Of a stretch of 64,000 nt of DNA, positions 18,975 through 26,367 are shown piece after piece. The translations under genes and the position numbers were made by a program. The stretch lies in contig NZ_BSTQ01000006.1 in assembly GCF_030269605.1 (NCBI RefSeq), positions 249,085-313,084 of the forward strand. Direction: 5' to 3'. Within the stretch, counting starts at the first letter, position 1; every line of letters begins with the position of its first letter. Under the pieces are notes generated by a model. It was not told the origin of the DNA. It searched no databases and saw nothing but the letters and a program-made list of their open reading frames with translations. The DNA is from Lentzea sp. NBRC 105346 (GTDB lineage Bacteria > Actinomycetota > Actinomycetes > Mycobacteriales > Pseudonocardiaceae).

Positions 18975-19343
18975 ATGCGAAAGTCCTTCAGGGCAGCCAT
19001 GATCGGCCTGGTAGCGGGCGTGTCGATGCTGGGAATGGTGAGCCCGAGCTCGGCCGCGACCGGCTTCGACCGCTGCCCGGCCGGCTACGCGTGCCTGTTC
19101 ACCGGGTCCAACGGCACCGGCAAGATGGCCTACTTCCGGGTCGGCTCCAGCGACCTGCGACTGCAGGGCGTCGACAACAACGTCTGGTCCATCCGCAACC
19201 GCAGCGGCAAGTGCTTCCACGGCTACAGCGACCCGAACTACCGCGGAGACCACCTGTTCGGGTGGCCCGGCAACCTGAGCGACGGCACCAACAGCACCAC
19301 CTACACCGCGACGCGGCTGAGCTCGGTCAAGGTCGGCTGCTAG
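18975..19343 (+). CDS. Secreted peptidase-inhibitor-I36-like protein
   Basis: 122 residues from ATG 18975, chosen for GGGGAG seven bases upstream and because it opens a clean Sec signal peptide ('MRKSFRAAMIGLVAGVSMLGMV', cleavage after 'SSAA'). The mature part of about 90 residues carries four Cys and the pattern 'CPAGYACLFTGSNGTG ... DNNVWSIRNRS', typical of the peptidase inhibitor family I36 and related beta/gamma-crystallin-like secreted proteins of actinomycetes. It would act outside the cell, possibly against metalloproteases such as the M36 enzyme encoded 900 bp downstream, though that link is inference. Its stop overlaps the stop of the convergent neighbour. Confidence 0.8.
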   Translation: MRKSFRAAMIGLVAGVSMLGMVSPSSAATGFDRCPAGYACLFTGSNGTGKMAYFRVGSSDLRLQGVDNNVWSIRNRSGKCFHGYSDPNYRGDHLFGWPGNLSDGTNSTTYTATRLSSVKVGC

Positions 19344-19837
19344 TACTCCTGGACCGCCGACGGGTGCAGATGCGCATTCCACACGGGCGCGGCATGGTCG
19401 TGTGAGTCGACGCCCGCGAAGAACGCATCTGCAACCGCGGCCTCGTCGAACCCGGGATCCTCCATGAACTTCGGGCTGAAAACCGCGAAGTCCGACGATT
19501 CCGTCTTCGGGAGGTACGGGACCGCCATCTTGATCGACAACGGCTCCAGGCCGTACCGCACGGCCTCGACGAGCAACGCGTCCCGGCGGCCCTCGTCGGA
19601 GTGCAGGTAGGTGTCGATCACGAGCACCGCGCGCAGTGCGCCGTGTTCGTTGGTCTCGAACGCCTCCTGCGCGGCACGCGCGGACACGCCGATGTCGTCG
19701 TCGATCAGGTAGCGGTCCCAGCCGCGTTCGCCGTCGGCGTGCTCGTAGGCGAGGATCGGGATCAGCGTCTCGCCGTCGGAGACGCTCCAGATGCCGTGGG
19801 CCGCCCAGAAGCCGGCCAGTGCCGCGGTCTCGATCAT
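19340..19837 (-). CDS. Hypothetical protein
   Basis: 165 residues, not recognised. It is acidic, has no signal peptide or membrane segment, and is rich in His near the C-terminus ('GVDSHDHAAPVWNAHLHPSAVQEY'). It starts at ATG 19837 and converges with the I36-like gene, the stop codons overlapping by four bases. Codon use is like the surroundings, so it is a plausible real gene, probably a cytoplasmic protein standing alone. Confidence 0.6.
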   Translation of the reverse strand: MIETAALAGFWAAHGIWSVSDGETLIPILAYEHADGERGWDRYLIDDDIGVSARAAQEAFETNEHGALRAVLVIDTYLHSDEGRRDALLVEAVRYGLEPLSIKMAVPYLPKTESSDFAVFSPKFMEDPGFDEAAVADAFFAGVDSHDHAAPVWNAHLHPSAVQEY

Positions 19838-19905
19838 GGCGGGCAGTGTTGCAGGCGCAAGCAGTTCATGTCAGCGAAACGACACAAGGTCCATTGTGGA
19901 GTTTT

Positions 19906-20012
19906 CGCTACCGTTGCGGGTGGTGTTCGACGGGATGGGGCACAACCTGTCGCGCGAGTTGTGGCCCGAGCGGATCGCGGCGCTGGTGAACCGGACTCGG
20001 TCGCCGAGGTGA
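19906..20012 (+). pseudogene. Remnant of an alpha/beta-hydrolase 3' end
   Basis: The only readable segment, 'GMGHNLSRELWPERIAALV', closely matches the C-terminal end of alpha/beta hydrolases, where the catalytic His sits in 'GMGHDLP'. No upstream hydrolase sequence is present, so this is a decayed fragment. It lies in the 426-bp gap before the M36 gene, which otherwise holds only a palindrome at 20167. Confidence 0.6.
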
Positions 20013-20166
20013 CCGCGTTCCGAAGTGGTCCAGGCCATTTGCAACGCGCCGGCGCGCATCCATCGGACGGCGCACCGACCCGCCGGCGTTCTGACCGGCC
20101 AGTCGTGCAAATAGTCCGCAGTGGACGGTCGCGCGTCTCGGTTGGCTGCGTCCTACGGCTACTTGT

Positions 20167-20179
20167 GGAAACGGTTTCC
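20167..20179. promoter_or_regulatory. Palindrome GGAAACGGTTTCC, possible LacI-type operator
   Basis: Arms GGAAAC and GTTTCC flank a central G. The core AAACGGTTT with an inner CG resembles LacI/CcpA-class operators. It lies 85 bp upstream of the M36 protease start, where a promoter is expected. No LacI-type gene is in the window. Confidence 0.35.
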
Positions 20180-20263
20180 TGGTCGATCGACGTCTGATGT
20201 CCCGCGGGTTCGGGCTGGTAGTGATTTCGATGCCCCGCCCTGATGAATCGAGGACATCCCGTC

Positions 20264-23008
20264 ATGCTGCGTTCAACGCGGTCACGAGTCGCGGCGTGTG
20301 CCGTGGCCGGCGCCGCGATCCTCACGCTCACGGCAGCGCCCGCCATCGGCGCCGCCGCCAAAGGCCCGGAAGACGCGAAGACAAGAACCACAAATGACTT
20401 CGACATCCGCAAGACCAGGCAACACGGGCTCGCCGCCCAGCGGGTCGCCGACACGGGCCGGATCCGCGCCGAGCTCGGGCAGCAGGCGCTCGTCGACGTC
20501 GATGAGCTGACCGGCACGCCACGCGTGCTCGGGCGCACCGACGGGTTCCTCACCGGCCCCAGCTCGCTGCCCGCGCAGGAGATCGCGCTGCGGTACCTGC
20601 GGGAGCACGAGAACGCCGTCGGCCTCACCGCGGCCGACCAGGGCAACCTCAAGCTCCGCAAGGACTACGTCGACGCCGCGGGCACGCACCACCTGTCCTT
20701 CGTGCAGCAGGCGGGCGGGGTCCCGTTGTTCGGCAATGGCCTGAAGGCGCACGTCGCCAAGGACGGCCGGCTCATCCAGCTCGACGGCTCGCCGGTGCGC
20801 GGCCTGCCGCAGCGGCTCGGCGTCGCGGCGAAGGCGGCGCCCGCCAAGGACTCGAAGCAGGTCGCGTTCTTCGACGGTGACACCGTGCGGCTCGCCTGGT
20901 CGACCATCGCCAGGCCGAAGCTCGACGAGATGTACCTCGAGGTCGTCGACGCCCGCGACGGCACCCTGTTGTTCCGCAAGAACCTCGTGCAGAAGCACTC
21001 CGACGACACCACCGGGCTCGCCTGGGGTGCCAAGCCGGGCAAGCAGCAGGAGGTCGACCTGGCCGCGCGCGGCTGGCTGCCGGCCGGCGCCAAGGTCCTC
21101 GACGGCAACGTGGCCCACGTGGGATCGGACTACAACGGCGACTACAAGATCCAGCCCGAGGAGGAGGTCGGCCGCAACGCCGACGGCACCTTCCGCTACA
21201 GGTTCAAGGACTTCACCACCAAGGTCGGCTCACCGTGCTCCGCGGCGTACCGGTGCACCTGGGACCCGAAGACCGACGGCTCCTGGAAGGTCAACCGCGA
21301 GCAGAACGCGGTGCAGGTGCTGTCCTACATCGGCACGTTCCACGACCACCTCGCGTCGTTCCCGATCGGTTTCACCAGCAGCGCGGGCAACTTCGAGAAG
21401 ACCGACGGCGACGCCGTCGAGGCGCACACCCTGCTCGGCGTGGGCAAGGACAAGGTGCCCTACAACAACGCTTTCATGGCGACGCCGCCCGACGGGCAGC
21501 CGCCCAACATGGGCATGTTCCTGACCCACAACCCGGACGACCCCAACGACACGTTGATCGCGGGCAACATGGGTGACGTGGCGGAGGTCGTCTTCCACGA
21601 GTACGTCCACGGCCTGTCGAACCGGCTCGTCGTCGACTCCTCCGGTCTGTCCACTCTGGACGCCGAGCAGTCCTATGCGATGGGCGAGGCCTGGGGCGAC
21701 TGGTACGCCTTCGACTACCTCGCCGAGAAGAAGCTGGTGAAGGACACCGCCGAGCCCGGCGAGATCGTGAACGGCGGCGCTCTCTCGGCCGGCCAGAACA
21801 ACTTCCGCAGCGAGCCGACGGACTGCCCGGTGGGCACGACCTCGCCGAAGTGCCCCGGTTCGCCCGGTGCCGGCCCAGGCGGCTACACCTACGGCGACTA
21901 CGGCCGCGTCATCGACTTCGCCGAGGTGCACGCCGACGGCGAGATCTGGGCGCAGACGCTGTGGGACCTGCGGACCGCGCTGGGCGTCCCGCTGACGAGG
22001 TCGCTGGTCACCAGGGCGATGGAGCTCACGCCCGCCAGCCCGTCCTTCCTGGACATGCGCAACTCGATCCTCCAGGCCGACTCCGTCGTCAACGGCGGTC
22101 AGGCGCACACGAAGATCTGGCAGGTCTTCGCCAAACGCGGCATGGGTTTCTTCGCGGGCTCGGTGACCGGTGCCGACGTCAGGCCGGCCGAGGACTTCAG
22201 CACGCCGCCGCCCACGGGCACGCCCACCGGGTCGGTTTCCGGCCGGGTCGTCGACTCCGAGACGGGCCTGCCCGTGACCGGCGCGGCGGTGCGGATCGCC
22301 GGCCACGACTCGGGCTTCTTCGGTGACAAGTGGGCGGCGACCGACGAGGACGGTCGCTACACGATCGAGAACGTCGTGCCCGGCACGTACCCGAAGATGT
22401 ACGCGTTCATCCCCGGCATGGACGGTCAGCAGCGCGCGGTGAGTGTGCGGTCCGGCAAGAACACCGTCGATTGGGCGCTGCGCCGCGACTGGGCGACGTC
22501 GACGACGGGTGCCGAGGTGACGGCGTTCAACGGCGCCGACTACTCCCAGTACGGCTGTGGCCCGTCCGACCTGCTGCGGCGGACGCCCACGGGCAGCGGC
22601 GGCTGGTCCACCGACGCGACGAAGGCCGCGGGCGGCGGGCTCGAACCGAGGTCCATCACGATCAAGCTCGGTCAGGCCGTCGACGTGTCGGCCGTCGAGA
22701 TCGACCCGTCGGGCACCTGCGGCGACGACTCGTCCGCGGCGGCCAAGGACGTCACGGTGGAGACGTCGGTGGACGGCACGACGTGGGTCGCCGCGGGCAA
22801 GGCGAGCTACACGACCAAGGAGCTCGGCGCGCTGCATCCGATCGCGCTGGCGTCCGGGAGCACGGCGAAGGTGCGGTTCCTCCGCTTGACCATCCTGGCC
22901 AACCAGGTGTCCCTGCATCCCGAGATCGACTGCGCTCCGGGCAAGAGCGCGGCCGGGTGCTTCTACTCGGATGTGGCCGGCCTGGCGGTGCGCGGCACCG
23001 TGGGCTGA
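20264..23008 (+). CDS. Secreted M36 (fungalysin-type) metalloprotease
   Basis: 914 residues from ATG 20264, preferred over ATG 20243 because GAGGA lies eight bases upstream and the signal peptide then starts directly ('MLRSTRSRVAACAVAGAAIL', ending near 'IGAAA'). A propeptide of about 200 residues is followed by the peptidase unit with the zinc motif HEYVHGLSNRL and the downstream Glu ligand in 'GEAWGDWYAFDY', both diagnostic of family M36. C-terminal additions are a carboxypeptidase-regulatory-like beta sandwich ('GSVSGRVVDSETGLPVTGAAV') and a discoidin-like domain of about 170 residues with three Cys. It would degrade extracellular proteins. It stands alone, converges with the DUF3152 gene and shares a hairpin with it at 23024. 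Confidence 0.9.
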   Translation: MLRSTRSRVAACAVAGAAILTLTAAPAIGAAAKGPEDAKTRTTNDFDIRKTRQHGLAAQRVADTGRIRAELGQQALVDVDELTGTPRVLGRTDGFLTGPSSLPAQEIALRYLREHENAVGLTAADQGNLKLRKDYVDAAGTHHLSFVQQAGGVPLFGNGLKAHVAKDGRLIQLDGSPVRGLPQRLGVAAKAAPAKDSKQVAFFDGDTVRLAWSTIARPKLDEMYLEVVDARDGTLLFRKNLVQKHSDDTTGLAWGAKPGKQQEVDLAARGWLPAGAKVLDGNVAHVGSDYNGDYKIQPEEEVGRNADGTFRYRFKDFTTKVGSPCSAAYRCTWDPKTDGSWKVNREQNAVQVLSYIGTFHDHLASFPIGFTSSAGNFEKTDGDAVEAHTLLGVGKDKVPYNNAFMATPPDGQPPNMGMFLTHNPDDPNDTLIAGNMGDVAEVVFHEYVHGLSNRLVVDSSGLSTLDAEQSYAMGEAWGDWYAFDYLAEKKLVKDTAEPGEIVNGGALSAGQNNFRSEPTDCPVGTTSPKCPGSPGAGPGGYTYGDYGRVIDFAEVHADGEIWAQTLWDLRTALGVPLTRSLVTRAMELTPASPSFLDMRNSILQADSVVNGGQAHTKIWQVFAKRGMGFFAGSVTGADVRPAEDFSTPPPTGTPTGSVSGRVVDSETGLPVTGAAVRIAGHDSGFFGDKWAATDEDGRYTIENVVPGTYPKMYAFIPGMDGQQRAVSVRSGKNTVDWALRRDWATSTTGAEVTAFNGADYSQYGCGPSDLLRRTPTGSGGWSTDATKAAGGGLEPRSITIKLGQAVDVSAVEIDPSGTCGDDSSAAAKDVTVETSVDGTTWVAAGKASYTTKELGALHPIALASGSTAKVRFLRLTILANQVSLHPEIDCAPGKSAAGCFYSDVAGLAVRGTVG

Positions 23009-23023
23009 GTGCGTACGGCCGGG

Positions 23024-23046
23024 CCCGTGGTCAGTACGGCCACGGG
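23024..23046. terminator. Hairpin between convergent genes
   Basis: CCCGTGG (23024-23030) pairs with CCACGGG (23040-23046) around a nine-base loop, 15 bp after the M36 stop and overlapping the last codons of the DUF3152 gene. It has no T tract and may work weakly in both directions. Confidence 0.4.
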
Positions 23047-23801
23047 TTCGGCCTGCACACCTTGCCGTCCTGCGGAATGTCCGCGCCCTGGGGCACGCCG
23101 CCGGTGATCCGGACGATCTCGTCGTTGGACACGCTGAACGTCTGCTGCATCATCACCGGCGCGGGCCCGCCGCCGGCCGGGCAGGCCCGGTGCCCCTGAC
23201 CGAAGAAGTGCCCGGTCTCGTGGTTCACCATGTAGCGCCGGTAGTTCTCCAGATCCCCGTCGAACGCCACCGCGCCGCGGATCCAGCGGGCCGCGCTCAG
23301 CACGACCGCCTGCCCGTCGCGGCACGAGACGTCGACGGGGATCTCGTAGCCGCAGATCTCCCGCGCGCTGTGCTGGGATGTCAGCCTGATGTGCAGCGCC
23401 GGCCGGCTGTCGACCCGCTGCACCGAACGCTCACCCCTGGCGGTCCAGCCGCGCGGGTCGGCGAGCGTGGTCTCCACGAACCGGGCGAACGCCTGCTCGT
23501 CGACCGTGACCCCGTCCTCCACCTCGACCGAGTAGGTGACGAGCGGCCCGGATCCCGTCTTGGCGGACGTGCCGGGCACCACGTGCCACGTGCCCGCACC
23601 GCTTGCCGGGATCGCCTCGCCGTCCGGCAGGTCGGAGCTCGACGCGTACACGCGCTTCGAGGGAGCTGTGGGAGTCGCCACAGCCGCCACCGAACCGGTG
23701 GGGGTGACCGGTTCCTCAGCGAGCGAGCGCTGCCCGAGGTGCACGCCGGTCAGCACGAGTGCGGTGACGGCGCAGGTCGAGAGAACGAGTCGGGTCCGCA
23801 T
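23031..23801 (-). CDS. DUF3152-family exported zincin-like protein
   Basis: 256 residues. The N-terminus 'MRTRLVLSTCAVTALVLTGVHLG' is a signal peptide or anchor, followed by a Ser/Thr/Pro linker to about residue 65. The remainder is the DUF3152 domain: 'GTWHVVPG', a 'YSVEVEDG' block, and 'NHETGHFFGQGHRACP' with the HExxHxxGxxH zinc-peptidase signature. Three Cys could form disulphides outside the cell. Such proteins are common in actinobacteria, and their substrates are unknown to me. ATG start at 23801; the gene is divergent from the two-component system, whose promoter lies in the 80-bp gap. Confidence 0.85.
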   Translation of the reverse strand: MRTRLVLSTCAVTALVLTGVHLGQRSLAEEPVTPTGSVAAVATPTAPSKRVYASSSDLPDGEAIPASGAGTWHVVPGTSAKTGSGPLVTYSVEVEDGVTVDEQAFARFVETTLADPRGWTARGERSVQRVDSRPALHIRLTSQHSAREICGYEIPVDVSCRDGQAVVLSAARWIRGAVAFDGDLENYRRYMVNHETGHFFGQGHRACPAGGGPAPVMMQQTFSVSNDEIVRITGGVPQGADIPQDGKVCRPNPWPY

Positions 23802-23848
23802 GGGACAGACGTTCGCCGGAACCTGTGAAGAACCTGTTTACGCCGCGC

Positions 23849-23874
23849 TTGACTCCGGTGAAGCCCGGCATACT
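23849..23874 (+). promoter_or_regulatory. Possible leaderless promoter of the two-component operon
   Basis: TTGACT (23849-23854) and CATACT (23869-23874) lie upstream of the GTG at 23881, which has no ribosome binding site. The spacer of 14 bp is short, so only the -10 is credible. Transcription starting at or near the GTG would make the mRNA leaderless. Confidence 0.35.
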
Positions 23875-23880
23875 GCCGGC

Positions 23881-24546
23881 GTGTGCGCCCACATCCTCGT
23901 CGCGGAGGACAACGAGAACCAGGCCGAGCTGATCCGTCGCTACCTGGAGCACGACGGGCACTCGGTGGTGGTCGTGCACGACGGCCGTGCGGCGATCGAC
24001 GAGGCCCGCAGACGCAACCCGGACCTGCTCGTGCTGGACGTGATGATGCCCGCGGTGGACGGCCTGGACGTGTGCCGCGCGCTGCGCGCCGAGTCCGACG
24101 TGCCGATCGTGCTGCTCACCGCACGGGCCGACGAGGACGACGTGCTGCTCGGGTTCGACCTCGGCGCCGACGACTACATCACCAAACCGTTCCGGCCCAG
24201 GCAGATGGTGGCGCGGGTGCGCACGATCCTGCGGCGCACCGGCCGGGCGCGCGAGACGAAGGCCACCGTGCTCAAGGTCGGCGACCTCGTCGTCGACCCG
24301 ATCCGGCACGAGGTCACGCTCGCCGGCGAGCCGATCAGCCTGACCCCGGCCGAGTTCCGGCTGCTGTCCACTTTGGCCGCTCAGCCGCAGCGCGTGTTCA
24401 CGCGCGGGCAGCTGCTGGAGGACGGGTTCATCACCGCGCGCACGGTCGACGTGCACATGATGAAGCTGCGCCGCAAGATCGAACGCGACCCGCGTAATCC
24501 CGAGCGGCTGCTCACCGTCTATGGCATTGGCTACAAACTGGTATGA
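23881..24546 (+). CDS. OmpR/PhoB-family response regulator
   Basis: 221 residues from GTG 23881. The receiver domain (residues 1-118) has the acidic pair 'VAEDNEN', the phospho-acceptor Asp in 'LLVLDVMMPAVDG', Thr in 'LLTARAD' and Lys in 'YITKPFRP'. A winged-helix DNA-binding domain follows (about 128-221) with 'LTPAEFRLLSTLA' and 'TVDVHMMKLRRKIE' and ends in 'YGIGYKLV'. Its stop overlaps the ATG of the kinase gene (ATGA), so the two are one operon. It probably responds to a cell-envelope signal sensed by the kinase. The target genes are unknown. Confidence 0.95.
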   Translation: MCAHILVAEDNENQAELIRRYLEHDGHSVVVVHDGRAAIDEARRRNPDLLVLDVMMPAVDGLDVCRALRAESDVPIVLLTARADEDDVLLGFDLGADDYITKPFRPRQMVARVRTILRRTGRARETKATVLKVGDLVVDPIRHEVTLAGEPISLTPAEFRLLSTLAAQPQRVFTRGQLLEDGFITARTVDVHMMKLRRKIERDPRNPERLLTVYGIGYKLV

Positions 24547-26318
24547 GTCTCCTCGGCCGGATCTTCACGATGTCGTTGCTCATCGCGGGTTGCGCCATCG
24601 GCCTCACCGCGTGGCTCGCCAGCCAGGCGACCACCGGCAGCATCCGGCAGGAGCAGGGCGACGCCCTCGCGACCGACGCGGCGTTGTACGACGAACTCCT
24701 GGGCTACGCCGCCAAGAACAACTCGTGGCACGACGTGAAGTCCACAGTGGACAAGCTGGCGAAACAGACCGGCCGCCGCATCGCCCTGACCACCCCGGAC
24801 CGCCGGCCGCTCGCCGACTCGGGCGACGCGAGCTCGCCGCAGTTGCCGGTGACCCCCAAGGCGCAGGTCGACCCGCTGAACGTCAACCTGGTGCTCAAGC
24901 CGGGAGACCGGGGCGACATCGACGAACGGGCGGTCGGCCCGTTCCGGCTCACCGAGCTGGAGCACCAGAAGCTGCGCACGGTGGCGGACCGGCTCGCGCT
25001 CTGCGACCCGATGTACAAGGTGGTCGAGGCCCCCAACGGCCACCCCAGGGCCGAGCATGGGGGCGCGAGGTTCGATGGGGACTGCACATTCGGCAACTCG
25101 CTGCTCGTCCCGACCGACACCGAACGCGCGGCGAGCACCGAGCTCATCGGGTTGCTGCGCGGCTGCGTCGACCGGCTGCCGAACCGCGTGAAGGACGACC
25201 TGGAGTGGGCGAGGCCGGAGTCGATCGACTGGTACCGCACCGCGCGCCCGCAGGAGCCCGAGGTCGCCGCGTGTCTCGCGAGTGCCCGGCGCGAGCAGCT
25301 GCGCCCGTACGTCGCACCGCCCGCGCTGCTGTTCCTCACCACGCCGACCGGTGACGAGCCGCGGCCGGTCGACCTGTCGACGGCGGGGGTCACGAGGATC
25401 GCGTTGACAGCACTCGGGATTCTCGCGCTGGCGGGCTTCGCGTCGTGGCTCACGGCCACGCAGCTGGTGCGGCCGATCCGGGCGCTGACCGCCGCGACGA
25501 AACAGATGGGCGACGGGGACCGCACCGTGCGGGTCGAGGCGGGGTCGGGTGAGCTCGGCGAGCTCGCCAGCGGTTTCAACGCGATGTCCGAGCGGCTCGC
25601 CGAGACCGAACGCCAGCGCCAGGCACTGGTCAGCGACGTGGCGCACGAGCTGCGCACCCCGTTGGGCAACATCACCGGGTGGCTGGAGGCGACGCAGGAC
25701 GGCGTGGCCAGGGCCGACCCGGCGCTGATCGCGATGCTGCTGGAGGAATCCCTTCTGCTGCAACGACTCGTCGACGACCTGCGCGACCTCGCGCACGCCG
25801 ACGCGGGCACGCTGCGACTGCACCCCGAGCCGATCGACCTCGCCGGCGTCGTCGCCCAGGTCGTGGCCGCGCACCAGAGCCGGGACCTGACGCTCACCGC
25901 GGACACGACGCCGACTCACCTCACGGCGGACCCGGTGCGCCTGCGCCAGGCGATCGGCAACCTGGTCGCCAACGCCGTTCGCTACACGCCGTCCGGCGGA
26001 ACGGTGACGGTGCGCGCCTTTCCTGACGGCGGCTCCGCGGTGGTCGAGGTGGCCGACACCGGCGCGGGGATCGCGGCCGAGGACCTGCCGCACGTGTTCG
26101 ACCGGTTCTGGCGGGCGGACAAGTCGCGCAGCCGGGCGACGGGAGGCAGTGGCCTCGGGCTGGCGATCACGCGGCACCTCGTGGAGGCGCACGGCGGCAG
26201 CGTGTCGGTCAGCAGTGAGCCGGGCAGCGGCTCGACGTTCCGCGTGACGCTGCCGAATTACCTGTCGGTTCCCCGAAAGCCCAAGGCGCCCAAACGAGAC
26301 GGCCGTCTTCCTTCGTGA
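24543..26318 (+). CDS. Sensor histidine kinase
   Basis: 591 residues. A transmembrane segment (about 5-30) and a second one (about 280-300) frame an extracytoplasmic sensor of 250 residues with four Cys. A HAMP domain follows ('LVRPIRALTAATKQMGDGD'), then the dimerisation helix with the phosphorylated His in 'VSDVAHELRTPLGNI', then the HATPase with N box 'IGNLVANAVRYTP', G1 'DTGAGI', F box and G2 'GGSGLGLAI'. It partners the upstream response regulator by overlap. The sensor has no recognised fold; its unusual size suggests a ligand-binding role. The 3' end lies 49 bp before the RiPP-cluster regulator on the same strand, so read-through is possible. Confidence 0.95.
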   Translation: MSLLGRIFTMSLLIAGCAIGLTAWLASQATTGSIRQEQGDALATDAALYDELLGYAAKNNSWHDVKSTVDKLAKQTGRRIALTTPDRRPLADSGDASSPQLPVTPKAQVDPLNVNLVLKPGDRGDIDERAVGPFRLTELEHQKLRTVADRLALCDPMYKVVEAPNGHPRAEHGGARFDGDCTFGNSLLVPTDTERAASTELIGLLRGCVDRLPNRVKDDLEWARPESIDWYRTARPQEPEVAACLASARREQLRPYVAPPALLFLTTPTGDEPRPVDLSTAGVTRIALTALGILALAGFASWLTATQLVRPIRALTAATKQMGDGDRTVRVEAGSGELGELASGFNAMSERLAETERQRQALVSDVAHELRTPLGNITGWLEATQDGVARADPALIAMLLEESLLLQRLVDDLRDLAHADAGTLRLHPEPIDLAGVVAQVVAAHQSRDLTLTADTTPTHLTADPVRLRQAIGNLVANAVRYTPSGGTVTVRAFPDGGSAVVEVADTGAGIAAEDLPHVFDRFWRADKSRSRATGGSGLGLAITRHLVEAHGGSVSVSSEPGSGSTFRVTLPNYLSVPRKPKAPKRDGRLPS

Positions 26319-26367
26319 CGGTTTGTGGCACCCTCGAAATCGGTTCATCCACAGTGCGGGGTGTTTC

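Noticed and set aside
26323-26367. TTG 26323 as start of the RiPP regulator
   Set aside because: It adds 15 residues not typical of the family, while GTG 26368 starts directly before the Cys motif. The TTG has not been excluded.
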